The translations under genes were made by a program, and so were the position numbers. The notes beneath the pieces are model-generated. The model had not been told where the DNA came from, ran no database searches, and saw nothing but the letters and a program-made list of their open reading frames with translations. A stretch of DNA of 64,000 bases from the NCBI GenBank assembly GCA_035541755.1, contig DATKMQ010000100.1, forward strand, positions 24,843 through 88,842, in the 5' to 3' direction. Source of the DNA: Syntrophorhabdaceae bacterium. GTDB taxonomy: Bacteria > Desulfobacterota > Syntrophorhabdia > Syntrophorhabdales > Syntrophorhabdaceae. Positions 44,583-52,340 of this stretch are shown one piece after another; within the stretch, counting starts at the first letter, position 1, and each line of letters begins with the position of its first letter.

Positions 44583-45522
44583 AGTAAACGGTTTGAAAAT
44601 GTACTTTCCTGTGAAGCACGGTTTTTTGCGCCGCACAGTAGGTCATGTGAAGGCCGTTGACGACGTGTCCTTCTCTGTGGGTAAAGGCGAGACCCTAGGC
44701 CTCGTGGGAGAATCCGGTTCAGGAAAAACGACAGTAGGTAAATGCATTGTGAGACTCTATGACCCCACGGGTGGGCGCATTTTCTTTGATGGCGCGGATA
44801 TCGCTCACCTCACACCGGGTGAGCTCAAGGCATACAGAAAGAAGATGCAGATTGTGTTTCAGGACCCCTTCGGTTCGCTTAACCCGCGCATGACAGTATC
44901 CGACATCGTGGCCGAGGGGCCACTCATTATGGGTGAGGTCTCAGTGGCGAAAAGGGTAGAAGAACTTCTCGATATCGTGGGCCTATCCAAAGAAGCGGCC
45001 TCCCGATATCCCCACGAGTTCTCCGGAGGCCAGAGGCAACGGATCGGTATTGCCCGCGCCCTCGCGGTAAACCCAACCTTTATAGTCTGCGACGAACCTG
45101 TCTCTGCCCTGGATGTCTCAATTCAGGCACAGATCATAAACCTCCTTGAAGACCTCCAGGCCAGGTTCTCTCTCTCCTATCTCTTTGTGGCCCATGATCT
45201 CTCGGTGGTGCGTCATATCGCGGATCGGATCATGGTAATGTATGTGGGGAAGATCATGGAAGAGGCGCCGACAGAAGAGCTTTTTGCGAACCCCCTCCAC
45301 CCTTACACCAGGGTATTGTTCTCATCCATTCCCTCGCTTGATCCCAAAAAGCGGCGCGGTTTTAGCCCCCTGACCGGAGAGCCTCCTTCGGCGTTTGCGG
45401 CGCAGCCGGGATGCAGGTTTTCGGCCCGGTGTGCAAAAGCAGAAACCGGATGCAGCCAAGGGGAGGTTGAGCTTGTCGAAGTCTCGCCCGGCCATCGGGT
45501 GAGGTGTGTGTTACGTCCATGA
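44575..45522 (+). CDS. Peptide ABC transporter ATPase (DppF/OppF type)
   Basis: A 315-residue ATPase. Walker A GESGSGKTTVGKCI, Q-loop IVFQDPFGSLNPRM, signature FSGGQRQRIGIARAL, Walker B FIVCDEPVSALDVSIQ and switch AHDLSVVRHI. It has the C-terminal cysteine extension GCRFSARCAKAETGC. The start is the ATG at 44575 ([20 protein letters not shown]); the open frame upstream only shadows the preceding gene. Last gene of the operon. Confidence 0.92.
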   Translation: MLEVNGLKMYFPVKHGFLRRTVGHVKAVDDVSFSVGKGETLGLVGESGSGKTTVGKCIVRLYDPTGGRIFFDGADIAHLTPGELKAYRKKMQIVFQDPFGSLNPRMTVSDIVAEGPLIMGEVSVAKRVEELLDIVGLSKEAASRYPHEFSGGQRQRIGIARALAVNPTFIVCDEPVSALDVSIQAQIINLLEDLQARFSLSYLFVAHDLSVVRHIADRIMVMYVGKIMEEAPTEELFANPLHPYTRVLFSSIPSLDPKKRRGFSPLTGEPPSAFAAQPGCRFSARCAKAETGCSQGEVELVEVSPGHRVRCVLRP

Positions 45523-46113
45523 GCGTGGGCGAGATGGTCGGACGAAGCGGCGTGGTGAATCGTTGGGTTGCTATTGCCGAGAATGCTTGATCCTTCTCGT
45601 AGGCATCAGTTGCGTAGGCATCGAGAGGACAATACGCCATGGAGGTGATGTTGCTATCGTATTCGTATGCGCCGGCCACCGAACCCATGGAGTGTGAGGC
45701 GGCCATTCCACCACGGTCATAGGTTGAAGCGCTTAAGCGCGAATCAATTGAATGCTCCATGACTATCCCGGTATTCCCGTAAGGTATACGGGAAGAACGG
45801 CGTGAGTGGACACACGCGTGGAATGGTAAGATGGATATGCCATGGACTGATATGTCTTGCTGGCCGAAGACTGTACTGAACGTACGTCTGAAGGCGCATG
45901 ACACGGCAGGACGCGCAGAGACACGTTCCTGAACACGCGTGTGTCCAAACACATAACATTCATGGTTTTTAAAGATAAGCTGTCAAGAGAATTCTCAAGA
46001 AGGTCTGTAACCCACCCGATCCGGCATAAGCCCTCAGGTTCGATCCACCCGTTCAGAATAGAACGCCATTAAATCATTGACTTTCCGCGGCTTCAATTAT
46101 ACATTACGGACAG
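45523..46113. other. 591-base non-coding region rich in palindromes
   Basis: No gene is convincing here. Elements: GCGCTTAAGCGC, a 12-bp palindrome (45729-45740); hairpin TTCCCGTA-AGGTA-TACGGGAA (45774-45794); and a 12-bp inverted repeat, GGACACACGCGT (45808-45819) and ACGCGTGTGTCC (45935-45946), enclosing 115 bases. A GGTTCGATCC near 46030 imitates a tRNA T-loop but no tRNA folds. The DUF502 promoter lies at the right end. A structured RNA or a scar of mobile DNA are both possible. Confidence 0.45.
46077..46105 (+). promoter_or_regulatory. Promoter of the DUF502-tatC operon
   Basis: TTGACT (46077-46082) with TACATT 17 bp downstream (46100-46105), or TATACA at 15 bp (46098-46103). The ATG at 46114 is eight to ten bases beyond and has no Shine-Dalgarno, so the message is probably leaderless. 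Confidence 0.5.
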
Positions 46114-46740
46114 ATGAGCGTAACAAAACACATAAAGAGTAAGTTCTTCACAGGCCTCTTTATACTCATCCCCCTCATCGTCACCCTCTACATTATCTAC
46201 TTTGTCATTTCATTTTTTGAACCGCTCGTAGCCCCCCTCGTGAAAAGCGCCCTCGCGCGGCTCTCCGGTCGGGAGCTTTATATCCCCGGGGCGGGCTTTA
46301 TCCTCTTTATCATCATTACCTATATTACCGGCATCCTTGCCTCGAACTACTTCGGGAAGAAGGCCCTTGCCCGCGGCGAGCAGCTCCTCAAAAGAATCCC
46401 AGTGGTGAAGAGTATCTATGGGTCGGTGAAAGACATGACAGAGGCCTTTTCATCAGACAGGATCAAATCCTTTAAGGAAGTGGTCCTCGTGGAATATCCA
46501 TTTCCCGGGCGATACGCCATCGGCTTCGTCACGAAGAGAATCCAGATCAACAGCAAACAGTTGTGCTCTGTTTTTATTCCCACCACCCCCAACCCCACTT
46601 CCGGTTACATTATCCTGGTTCAGGAAGAAGAACTCACGTTCCTCGATATCCCCGCTGACGACGCCCTGAAGTACATCATTTCCCTCGGGACCGCCCGAAC
46701 TGAAGCGCCATGGAAAGAGAAAAAGCCCTTTCTTTCCTGA
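46114..46740 (+). CDS. DUF502 family membrane protein
   Basis: A 208-residue protein with two transmembrane helices (FFTGLFILIPLIVTLYIIYF and AGFILFIIITYITGILASNY) and a C-terminal soluble domain with PVVKSIYGSVKDMTEAFSSD, FKEVVLVEYPFPGRYAIGFV and IPTTPNPTSGYIILVQEEEL. These are the signatures of DUF502, a widespread inner-membrane family of unknown role (related to plant COV proteins). It overlaps the TatC gene by 31 bases, suggesting translational coupling. Confidence 0.88.
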   Translation: MSVTKHIKSKFFTGLFILIPLIVTLYIIYFVISFFEPLVAPLVKSALARLSGRELYIPGAGFILFIIITYITGILASNYFGKKALARGEQLLKRIPVVKSIYGSVKDMTEAFSSDRIKSFKEVVLVEYPFPGRYAIGFVTKRIQINSKQLCSVFIPTTPNPTSGYIILVQEEELTFLDIPADDALKYIISLGTARTEAPWKEKKPFLS

Positions 46741-47420
46741 CAGGCTTCAGAAAGGTCGTCTTAAGGTCTCTCGCCGCGGTCGCTGTGGCAGCCATTGTGA
46801 GCTTCATCTACGCCAGAGACATTATGAAGCTTCTTCTGAAAACGGCGGGGATCAAGATCTATTTCTTTTCCCTGCCGGAAGTATTTCTTACCGCCCTTCA
46901 GCTTGCTTTGTACGGAGGAATCTTCTTTGCGCTGCCGCTCATCATCTACCTCGCGTGGCGTGAGATCAGAAACCTGGTTGGCACGAGACCGGTCTATGGC
47001 TACGCCTTCATACTTTCCGCCATCGTTCTTTTCTACGGGGGGAGTCTCTTCTGCTACCGGTTCGTTCTTCCCTCGGGCATAGGGTTCCTCATCAGTTACG
47101 AGGGCGGCGCCGTAAAAGCCATGATATCCGTGGAACGTTTCGTTGTGTTCTGCAGCGCCATGATTTTTGCGTTCGGAGCTACTTTTGAGGTCCCCATCGT
47201 CATGCTTATCCTCGCTAAAATGGGCATTGTGAAGTCACGGATGCTTTCGAAGACGAGGAGGTTCGCGATTCTTTTCATCGCCATCGCCGCTGCCATAATC
47301 ACCCCCACCCCCGACGTCTACAACATGATGCTCCTCGCTGTGCCCATGTATGTCCTCTATGAAGCGGGGATCGTCCTCGTGAAGCTCACGGAGAGGAGTC
47401 GTGGAAGAGCTGACCGATAG
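46710..47420 (+). CDS. tatC: Divergent TatC translocase subunit
   Basis: A 236-residue six-span membrane protein recognisable as TatC by FSLPEVFLTALQLALYGGIF, AFGATFEVPIVMLILAKMGI and IITPTPDVYNMMLLAVPMYV with a final LYEAGI. Two glutamates that bind twin-arginine signals in E. coli TatC appear absent: HLIELR is FLTGFR here (E15 position Gly), and the cytoplasmic loop with E103 reads VGTRPVYGY. The transmembrane Glu in FGxxFEVP is retained. So it may have altered substrate recognition, or be a second TatC. No TatA or TatB gene is adjacent, although Tat-like signals occur at 35961 and 59848. Confidence 0.85.
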   Translation: MEREKALSFLTGFRKVVLRSLAAVAVAAIVSFIYARDIMKLLLKTAGIKIYFFSLPEVFLTALQLALYGGIFFALPLIIYLAWREIRNLVGTRPVYGYAFILSAIVLFYGGSLFCYRFVLPSGIGFLISYEGGAVKAMISVERFVVFCSAMIFAFGATFEVPIVMLILAKMGIVKSRMLSKTRRFAILFIAIAAAIITPTPDVYNMMLLAVPMYVLYEAGIVLVKLTERSRGRADR

Positions 47421-47761
47421 CGCCGTATGCAGGGCTGTAAGTCCCAGGAAAAACGCCTTGATTTCTTCGCGAGCCCGGGCACGTGTTCGCCATGCGATCG
47501 CGCTCGCGAAATTTCAAATCTGTTTTACGCGCGGCGAATTAAGAACCGGGGCTGCGTAGGTGCCCGCGAATGCCCTCGACATAATTGTCGTCACATGTGC
47601 GTAAGTTCGACACTTATTACCTTGCGTTACGAGCCAATTAGTCCGTTTTCTGGATCACATCATCAATTATTTCATGATGTTATGCGATACATTGTGTCTG
47701 GCATGCATATTGCTCATCGCAAGGTATGGCCGATTTGAAAAAAAGCATGAAGGAGGTTACA
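47421..47761. other. Regulatory region upstream of the Spy-like gene
   Basis: 341 bases. CGACATAATTGTCG (47577-47590, 5-bp arms) lies about 110 bases before the sigma-54 -24 element, a typical enhancer distance. ACATCAT-10-ATGATGT (47657-47680) lies closer. The sigma-54 promoter is at 47698-47714 and the ribosome binding site AAGGAGG just before 47762. No gene is seen. Confidence 0.55.
47698..47714 (+). promoter_or_regulatory. Sigma-54 promoter of the envelope-stress gene group
   Basis: CTGGCATGCATATTGCT matches the sigma-54 consensus YTGGCAYR-N4-TTGCW, with exactly ten bases between the GG (-24) and GC (-12) elements. It lies about 50 bases upstream of the Spy-like gene. A sigma-54 activator with GAFTGA loop is encoded in the same group (50873-52237), so autoregulation is likely. 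Confidence 0.8.
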
Positions 47762-48250
47762 ATGAAAAAAGGTATTATCGTGGCCATGGCCTTGATTTTT
47801 CTGGCGGTCGCCACGACGACTATATACGCAGCGGGCCCGGGAAACGGACCCATGGGCCGGGACGGTTCGGCTCCGCCTCGGGGCGGGGGGATGGACAGGG
47901 GGCAGGCGGGTCCCATGGCGGGGCTCAATCTGAGCAAAGACCAGATGAGCAAGATGTGGCAGCTCAGGGAAAAGTACCGTAATGAAACTCAGGCGATAAG
48001 GTATGAGCTCTTTCAGAAATCCCTGGATTTGAAGGCCCTTTACGCGGACCCTAAAGCCACTGATGCCGCGATCCTTGCCAAACAGAAAGAGGTGAGTGCC
48101 TTAAGACATCAGATAGAGGACAGGATGGTCCAGCTGAGACTCGACTTAAGAAAGATACTGACCCCGGAACAATTGCAGAAGCTGAGCGAGCGAGAGCCTT
48201 TTAGAAACGGAAGGTTCATGAGAGAGGACGGGCCTGAACCCAGGCCATAA
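47762..48250 (+). CDS. Spy/CpxP/ZraP-like periplasmic protein
   Basis: A 162-residue secreted protein: signal peptide (GIIVAMALIFLAVATTTIYA), then a Gly/Pro/Arg/Met-rich segment to about residue 55, then a long helical part with LNLSKDQMSKMWQLREKYRN, QAIRYELFQKSLDLKALYAD and LRKILTPEQLQKL. The two LTxxQ-type motifs and helix pattern match Spy/CpxP/ZraP chaperones that bind metal or unfolded periplasmic proteins. It starts at the ATG at 47762, with AAGGAGG upstream. It heads a group ending in a ZraSR-like two-component system. Confidence 0.82.
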   Translation: MKKGIIVAMALIFLAVATTTIYAAGPGNGPMGRDGSAPPRGGGMDRGQAGPMAGLNLSKDQMSKMWQLREKYRNETQAIRYELFQKSLDLKALYADPKATDAAILAKQKEVSALRHQIEDRMVQLRLDLRKILTPEQLQKLSEREPFRNGRFMREDGPEPRP

Positions 48251-48355
48251 AAGATTCGGCCGTATAGACGCGGCCGGGAAAAGCCAAATATTTGGATAAA
48301 AGGTAGCGGCTTGAATGGGGCATAGCTACCTTCCCAATTCAAAGGAGGGAGAAAC
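48251..48355 (+). promoter_or_regulatory. Structured leader with a possible pseudoknot before the glycine-zipper gene
   Basis: Within 105 bases there are: hairpin CGGCCG-8-CGGCCG (48257-48276), palindrome CCAAATATTTGG (48284-48295), and two interleaved stems, GGTAGC/GCTACC (48302-48307 with 48325-48330) and TTGAATGGG/CCCAATTCAA (48311-48319 with 48333-48342, one bulged A). The second stem can form with the loop of the first, giving an H-type pseudoknot that ends on the ribosome binding site AAGGAGGG. Alternatively they are mutually exclusive switches. Confidence 0.5.
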
Positions 48356-48742
48356 ATGAAAGGAATTTTAGCGACTCTTGTAATCATTGCGACTGGATTT
48401 ACCATGTTTTCGTGTGCATCCGAAGGTTATAACACACAAAAAGGGGCTGCAATCGGGGCCGGTTTGGGCGCCATTGCGGGACAGGTGATCGGTCATGACA
48501 CCGCATCAACCCTTATTGGTGCTGCGGTTGGAGGGCTGGCAGGGGCCGTAGGTGGCAACGCGGTCGATCAGAACGTGCAGAATCAAAAGATAGATGCCCA
48601 GAGATCCCAGGCAGTGGCTGTTCCGGCGCCTGCGCCGCAGGCACAAGAAGCCCCTCCGGGACAATGGGTTGAAGTTCCCGGACAGTGGTCAGGTGGAAAA
48701 TGGGTACCGGCCCATAGGGTGTGGGTACCGGTCAATCCATGA
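48356..48742 (+). CDS. Glycine-zipper lipoprotein
   Basis: A 128-residue lipoprotein (ATLVIIATGFTMFSC, lipidated Cys near residue 20). The middle holds two glycine-zipper helices, GAAIGAGLGAIAGQVIG and LIGAAVGGLAGAVGGNAVD, as in outer-membrane SlyB/YMGG-type proteins. The C-terminal part has PPGQWVEVPGQWSGGKWVPA. Glycine-zipper proteins insert in or stabilise the envelope under stress. AAGGAGGG precedes the ATG. Its stop overlaps the next start (ATGA). Confidence 0.82.
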   Translation: MKGILATLVIIATGFTMFSCASEGYNTQKGAAIGAGLGAIAGQVIGHDTASTLIGAAVGGLAGAVGGNAVDQNVQNQKIDAQRSQAVAVPAPAPQAQEAPPGQWVEVPGQWSGGKWVPAHRVWVPVNP

Positions 48743-49164
48743 CAAAGCTGTTTGCTTTTTTTCTGCTGGTTCTTCTTTACGTGCCCCCTGTTCTTGCTCA
48801 GGATTCATACTCTGACTTCGAGAGGGGGCTCGATCTCTCAGAGCCTCAGAGGACCCAGATTAAAGGCATACGCAATAAATACATCGGTGAATGGAACGCG
48901 ATAACAAGGGAATCTGTGCAGAAAAGACTCGAACTCAAGGAACTCGATAAACACCCTCAAGCCAATGCCGAAAGGATTGGAAGACTCCAGACCGATATAC
49001 GAGAACTGGAGACATCGCGGGACAACATTTACCACCAGTACAGATCGGAGGTTTCAAGGACTCTTAACGAAAGACAGAGGGAGCGCTACGATAACTTCCT
49101 CAATAACGAGGACAGAAGAATCAAACTGATGGGTCCTCGCCAGCCGAGAAGGTATGGCCGATAA
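48739..49164 (+). CDS. Second Spy/CpxP-like periplasmic protein
   Basis: A 141-residue protein with signal peptide (KLFAFFLLVLLYVPPVLAQ) and a fully helical, charged mature part: LDLSEPQRTQIKGIRNKYIG, QKRLELKELDKHPQANAERI and SEVSRTLNERQRERYDNFLN. The L-x-x-x-Q motif near the start and the E-R-Q-R motif near the end match Spy/CpxP proteins. It overlaps the glycine-zipper gene by four bases and the kinase gene by 11, so all are co-translated. Confidence 0.75.
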   Translation: MTKLFAFFLLVLLYVPPVLAQDSYSDFERGLDLSEPQRTQIKGIRNKYIGEWNAITRESVQKRLELKELDKHPQANAERIGRLQTDIRELETSRDNIYHQYRSEVSRTLNERQRERYDNFLNNEDRRIKLMGPRQPRRYGR

Positions 49165-50755
49165 AAAGACCATAATCTTTCCCACCCTGTTATTTGCCAT
49201 ATTCTTTTTTTGCATCACCGCTACGGGGTTCGGGCTCATCAAGGTCATTACCACAAATATCAGCGGTCTTTTGAAAGGCGAAGGCGAAATCGTCTATAAC
49301 CATATCAAGCAGGAGATAGATGTTGACCTTGAGTATTTAAGCCTCCTGGAAAAATCCCCAGCCATCATAACCCCCAACTTTCTCAACATTATGATTTCAG
49401 ATGAGACCATGGTTGAAGATCTCTACAACCTCATGAGCAATACGGACAACACGCGGCTCGACCAGCTCCCGTTCGCGAACCTTCTTGTATTGGATAGTGG
49501 CGGCAATATAATCTTGCAGAAAGGCATGATCCAGATAACAGCAGCCCAGCTTCATCCGCTCGTGGCCGGCCAGCAAGAGACCGTATTAAGAATGCCGACG
49601 AGCAAAGACAAATCCCTTTTTATGGGTATTCGGGTGAGAGACCGTATTTTCTTTTTCAAGATCGACGAGTCAGAGCTGGAACTCTTAAGAAAGAAGTTTA
49701 TTATACAAGACCTCCTCGATAGAGAGGAAAAGCGGTTCAATATCATGGGCATCAATCTTTACGACGAGAAGGGAATAGGAATGCCCTTCATGGGACAGAG
49801 CTACGAAAAGAAAGATGCCTTCGTGCTGTCAAGGCCTCTCGATTCGAAATTTCTCCCCGGCTATACTGTGGAGATACTGATATCGAAGGATCTGGCAAAG
49901 AATACTATCAGGAGTACCACGCTCAGTTTTGTTGTTATTCTCATTCTTCTCACGCTGTCCGGCGCATTGAGTACCTTTGCCATATTTCTTCTCGAACGCA
50001 AGCACGGAAAGAAGGTGAGCGAAATGGAGAAGGAGATGGAGGTGAAAGAGAGGCTTGTCTCACTTGGAAGACTTTCCTCGGGCATGGCCCATGAAATACG
50101 CAACCCGCTTAATGCCATGAGCCTCTCGGTCCAGCGGCTTAAACGGGAATTCCTGCCGGCGGAAGAGAAGAAAGAGGAGTACCTCGCCTTCCTCGATATC
50201 ATAAGGAGCGAACTCGTGAGGATTGACAGGATTGTAGAAGAATTCCTGCTCTCCACCCGGGCTCAGGCCCCCTTCGTCAGTGAAAACCTCTACGCCCTGC
50301 TCGACGAGGTCCTCACCATTGTAACGGAGAAGGCCGCTTCAAAAGGGATTGTCGTCGCCAACAGAGTGGATGCGGCCATCCGAATCGAATGCCAGAAGGA
50401 CAGGCTGAAACAGGCCTTCTACAACATCATCCTCAACGGGATTGAAGCCATAGGCCAAAAAGGGAGTATTGTGGTGCTGGCAAAAGAAAAGGATGGTTTC
50501 GTGACCATCCACATTAAGGATTCCGGCCCGGGTATCAAGGAAGAAGAGCTTCACAGAATTTTCGAGTATTACTACACGACCAAAGACAAAGGCATGGGCG
50601 TGGGTCTCCCCATATCGTATATGATCGTTAAGGACCACGGAGGCGAGATACGAGTGATAAGCGATGAGGGACACGGAGCGACTTTTGTCGTGACACTGCC
50701 GGTGAAGCAGGTCCGAACCATGGGCGATGAAGAGACACGGGTTAGGGCAACATGA
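49154..50755 (+). CDS. ZraS-like membrane sensor histidine kinase
   Basis: A 533-residue kinase with a first span near the N terminus (LLFAIFFFCITATGFGLIKV), a periplasmic domain of about 230 residues, and a second span (TLSFVVILILLTLSGALSTF). HisKA has LSSGMAHEIRNPLNAMSLSV with the phospho-His, the N box IILNGIEAIGQKG, G1 DSGPGI and G2 GMGVGLPISYMIVKDHGG. The form is that of NtrB/ZraS kinases that pair with NtrC-type regulators. Encoded between Spy-like proteins and the regulator, it likely senses envelope stress or metals. Confidence 0.88.
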   Translation: MADKKTIIFPTLLFAIFFFCITATGFGLIKVITTNISGLLKGEGEIVYNHIKQEIDVDLEYLSLLEKSPAIITPNFLNIMISDETMVEDLYNLMSNTDNTRLDQLPFANLLVLDSGGNIILQKGMIQITAAQLHPLVAGQQETVLRMPTSKDKSLFMGIRVRDRIFFFKIDESELELLRKKFIIQDLLDREEKRFNIMGINLYDEKGIGMPFMGQSYEKKDAFVLSRPLDSKFLPGYTVEILISKDLAKNTIRSTTLSFVVILILLTLSGALSTFAIFLLERKHGKKVSEMEKEMEVKERLVSLGRLSSGMAHEIRNPLNAMSLSVQRLKREFLPAEEKKEEYLAFLDIIRSELVRIDRIVEEFLLSTRAQAPFVSENLYALLDEVLTIVTEKAASKGIVVANRVDAAIRIECQKDRLKQAFYNIILNGIEAIGQKGSIVVLAKEKDGFVTIHIKDSGPGIKEEELHRIFEYYYTTKDKGMGVGLPISYMIVKDHGGEIRVISDEGHGATFVVTLPVKQVRTMGDEETRVRAT

Positions 50756-50872
50756 CTGAGAAGGGTTTAAGAAGACCGATTGCCGGGGAAAAGCAAAACG
50801 CAGCTTAAGGGGTGACTACCCGGCAGGTCGTTACTAAATTGGTTCGTTGATTATTCTTTGGAGGTTATTCAT

Positions 50873-52237
50873 ATGGATAGAGCAAGCATCCTTGTTGTGG
50901 AAGACGAGGATTCACAGAGGTCGCTACTAGCCGGACTACTCAGGAAAGAAGGCTACACGGTGTCAGAAGCGGGAAACGGCCATGAAGCCCTGGAGCTATT
51001 CAAGAACGATGTCTTCGAGATCGTACTCCTTGACTACAGACTCCCTGACACCGATGGATTGACCCTTTTGAAGCAATTCAAAGAGATGAACCCGGAAACA
51101 GAGGTTATTATGGTGACGGCCTTCGGCAGCATTGAGAATGCGGTAGGAGCGTTAAAGTCGGGTGCATCGGAATACCTTACGAAACCGGTCGATCTCGATG
51201 ATCTTCTCTTCAAAATCAAAAAGACGGAGGAGAAAACATATCTGGTCCACGAAAACATGGTTTTGAAAGAGACACTGAAGGACAGGTTCAAATCCGAAGA
51301 TTTTGTATATCACAGCGAGAAGATGCACGAAGTTGCAAGCCTTATCGTGCGCATCGCCAAGACTGATTCCACCTCGATCATTACCGGTGAAAGCGGCGTG
51401 GGTAAGGAGATGGCCGTCGATCTCATGCATTCGCTGAGCGACCGCAAAGAGTATCCCCTGGTGAAGGTCAACTGCGCCGCCATACCCGAGACGCTCCTTG
51501 AAAGCGAACTTTTCGGCTACGAGAAAGGCGCTTTCACGGGCGCTTATCAGAGAAAGATCGGCAAGTTTGAACTGGCGAACAAAGGCACTATTTTTCTCGA
51601 TGAGATTGCTGACATACCGGTCGTTTTGCAATCCAAGCTTCTCAGGGTGCTCCAGGAAAAGGAGATCGAAAGGCTCGGCGGTCTTCATCCCATCAAAGTG
51701 GATGTCCGGATCATAGCGGCCACGAATAAAAGTCTTGAAGAAGAAGTCAAGAAAGGGACCTTCAGGGAAGACCTCTTTTACAGGCTCAACGTAGTGACCG
51801 TTCCGGTGCCCCCGCTTCGAGAAAGAAAGGATGATATCCCTCTTTTAATCGAGTTCTTTCTGAAGAAATACAACGCGAAACATAAGAAGAACATCAAGGG
51901 CATGACCAGAGATGCCCGTGACATTCTCATGAAATACGACTATCCGGGGAACGTGCGAGAACTGGAAAACATGACCGAACGGGCCGTGGTGCTCACCCGG
52001 GGCGATTATATTTCCAAAGAGGACCTGCCCGTGTTTTCAGGCGAGACAAAGGCACAAGTGGAAAAGAACATGAAGGAGACCGTTGAGGATATTGAGAGAA
52101 ACATGATTCTCGACGCGCTTGTCGCCTCCGAGTGGGTTCAGACAAAAGCGGCATCTGTCCTGGGATTGAGCGAGCGAATGCTCAGGTATAAGATCAAGAA
52201 GTACCATATCGTAAAAGGCTCACGGAACGGAGAATAG
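50873..52237 (+). CDS. NtrC/ZraR-family sigma-54 response regulator
   Basis: A 454-residue activator. Receiver: VVEDEDSQRS, LLDYRLPDTDGLTLL with the phospho-Asp, VTAFGS, LTKPVD. AAA+ domain: Walker A GESGVGKEMAVDLM, GAFTGA loop in GYEKGAFTGAYQRKIGKF, Walker B GTIFLDEIADIPV, LREDLFYRLNVVTVP-type sensor and YDYPGNVRELENM. C-terminal Fis-type helix-turn-helix: KAAASVLGLSERMLRYKIKK-like end. GGAGG lies eight bases before the ATG; the frame opens 15 bases earlier at a TTG that I reject. It should activate the sigma-54 promoter at 47698. Confidence 0.92.
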   Translation: MDRASILVVEDEDSQRSLLAGLLRKEGYTVSEAGNGHEALELFKNDVFEIVLLDYRLPDTDGLTLLKQFKEMNPETEVIMVTAFGSIENAVGALKSGASEYLTKPVDLDDLLFKIKKTEEKTYLVHENMVLKETLKDRFKSEDFVYHSEKMHEVASLIVRIAKTDSTSIITGESGVGKEMAVDLMHSLSDRKEYPLVKVNCAAIPETLLESELFGYEKGAFTGAYQRKIGKFELANKGTIFLDEIADIPVVLQSKLLRVLQEKEIERLGGLHPIKVDVRIIAATNKSLEEEVKKGTFREDLFYRLNVVTVPVPPLRERKDDIPLLIEFFLKKYNAKHKKNIKGMTRDARDILMKYDYPGNVRELENMTERAVVLTRGDYISKEDLPVFSGETKAQVEKNMKETVEDIERNMILDALVASEWVQTKAASVLGLSERMLRYKIKKYHIVKGSRNGE

Positions 52238-52340
52238 TCCTTCGTATCGCCTTCAAGCTCGAAGCCGTTCGGCTTTGATGCCTCCTCTCGGACTATTCTT
52301 AACCGCTTCAGTTTTCCCGCCTGGTATGGTATAGATAAAT

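Noticed and set aside
45362..45952. 196-residue minus-strand ORF after the transporter operon
   Set aside because: Overlaps the end of the DppF-type gene, has no ribosome binding site and no domain; the interval looks non-coding.
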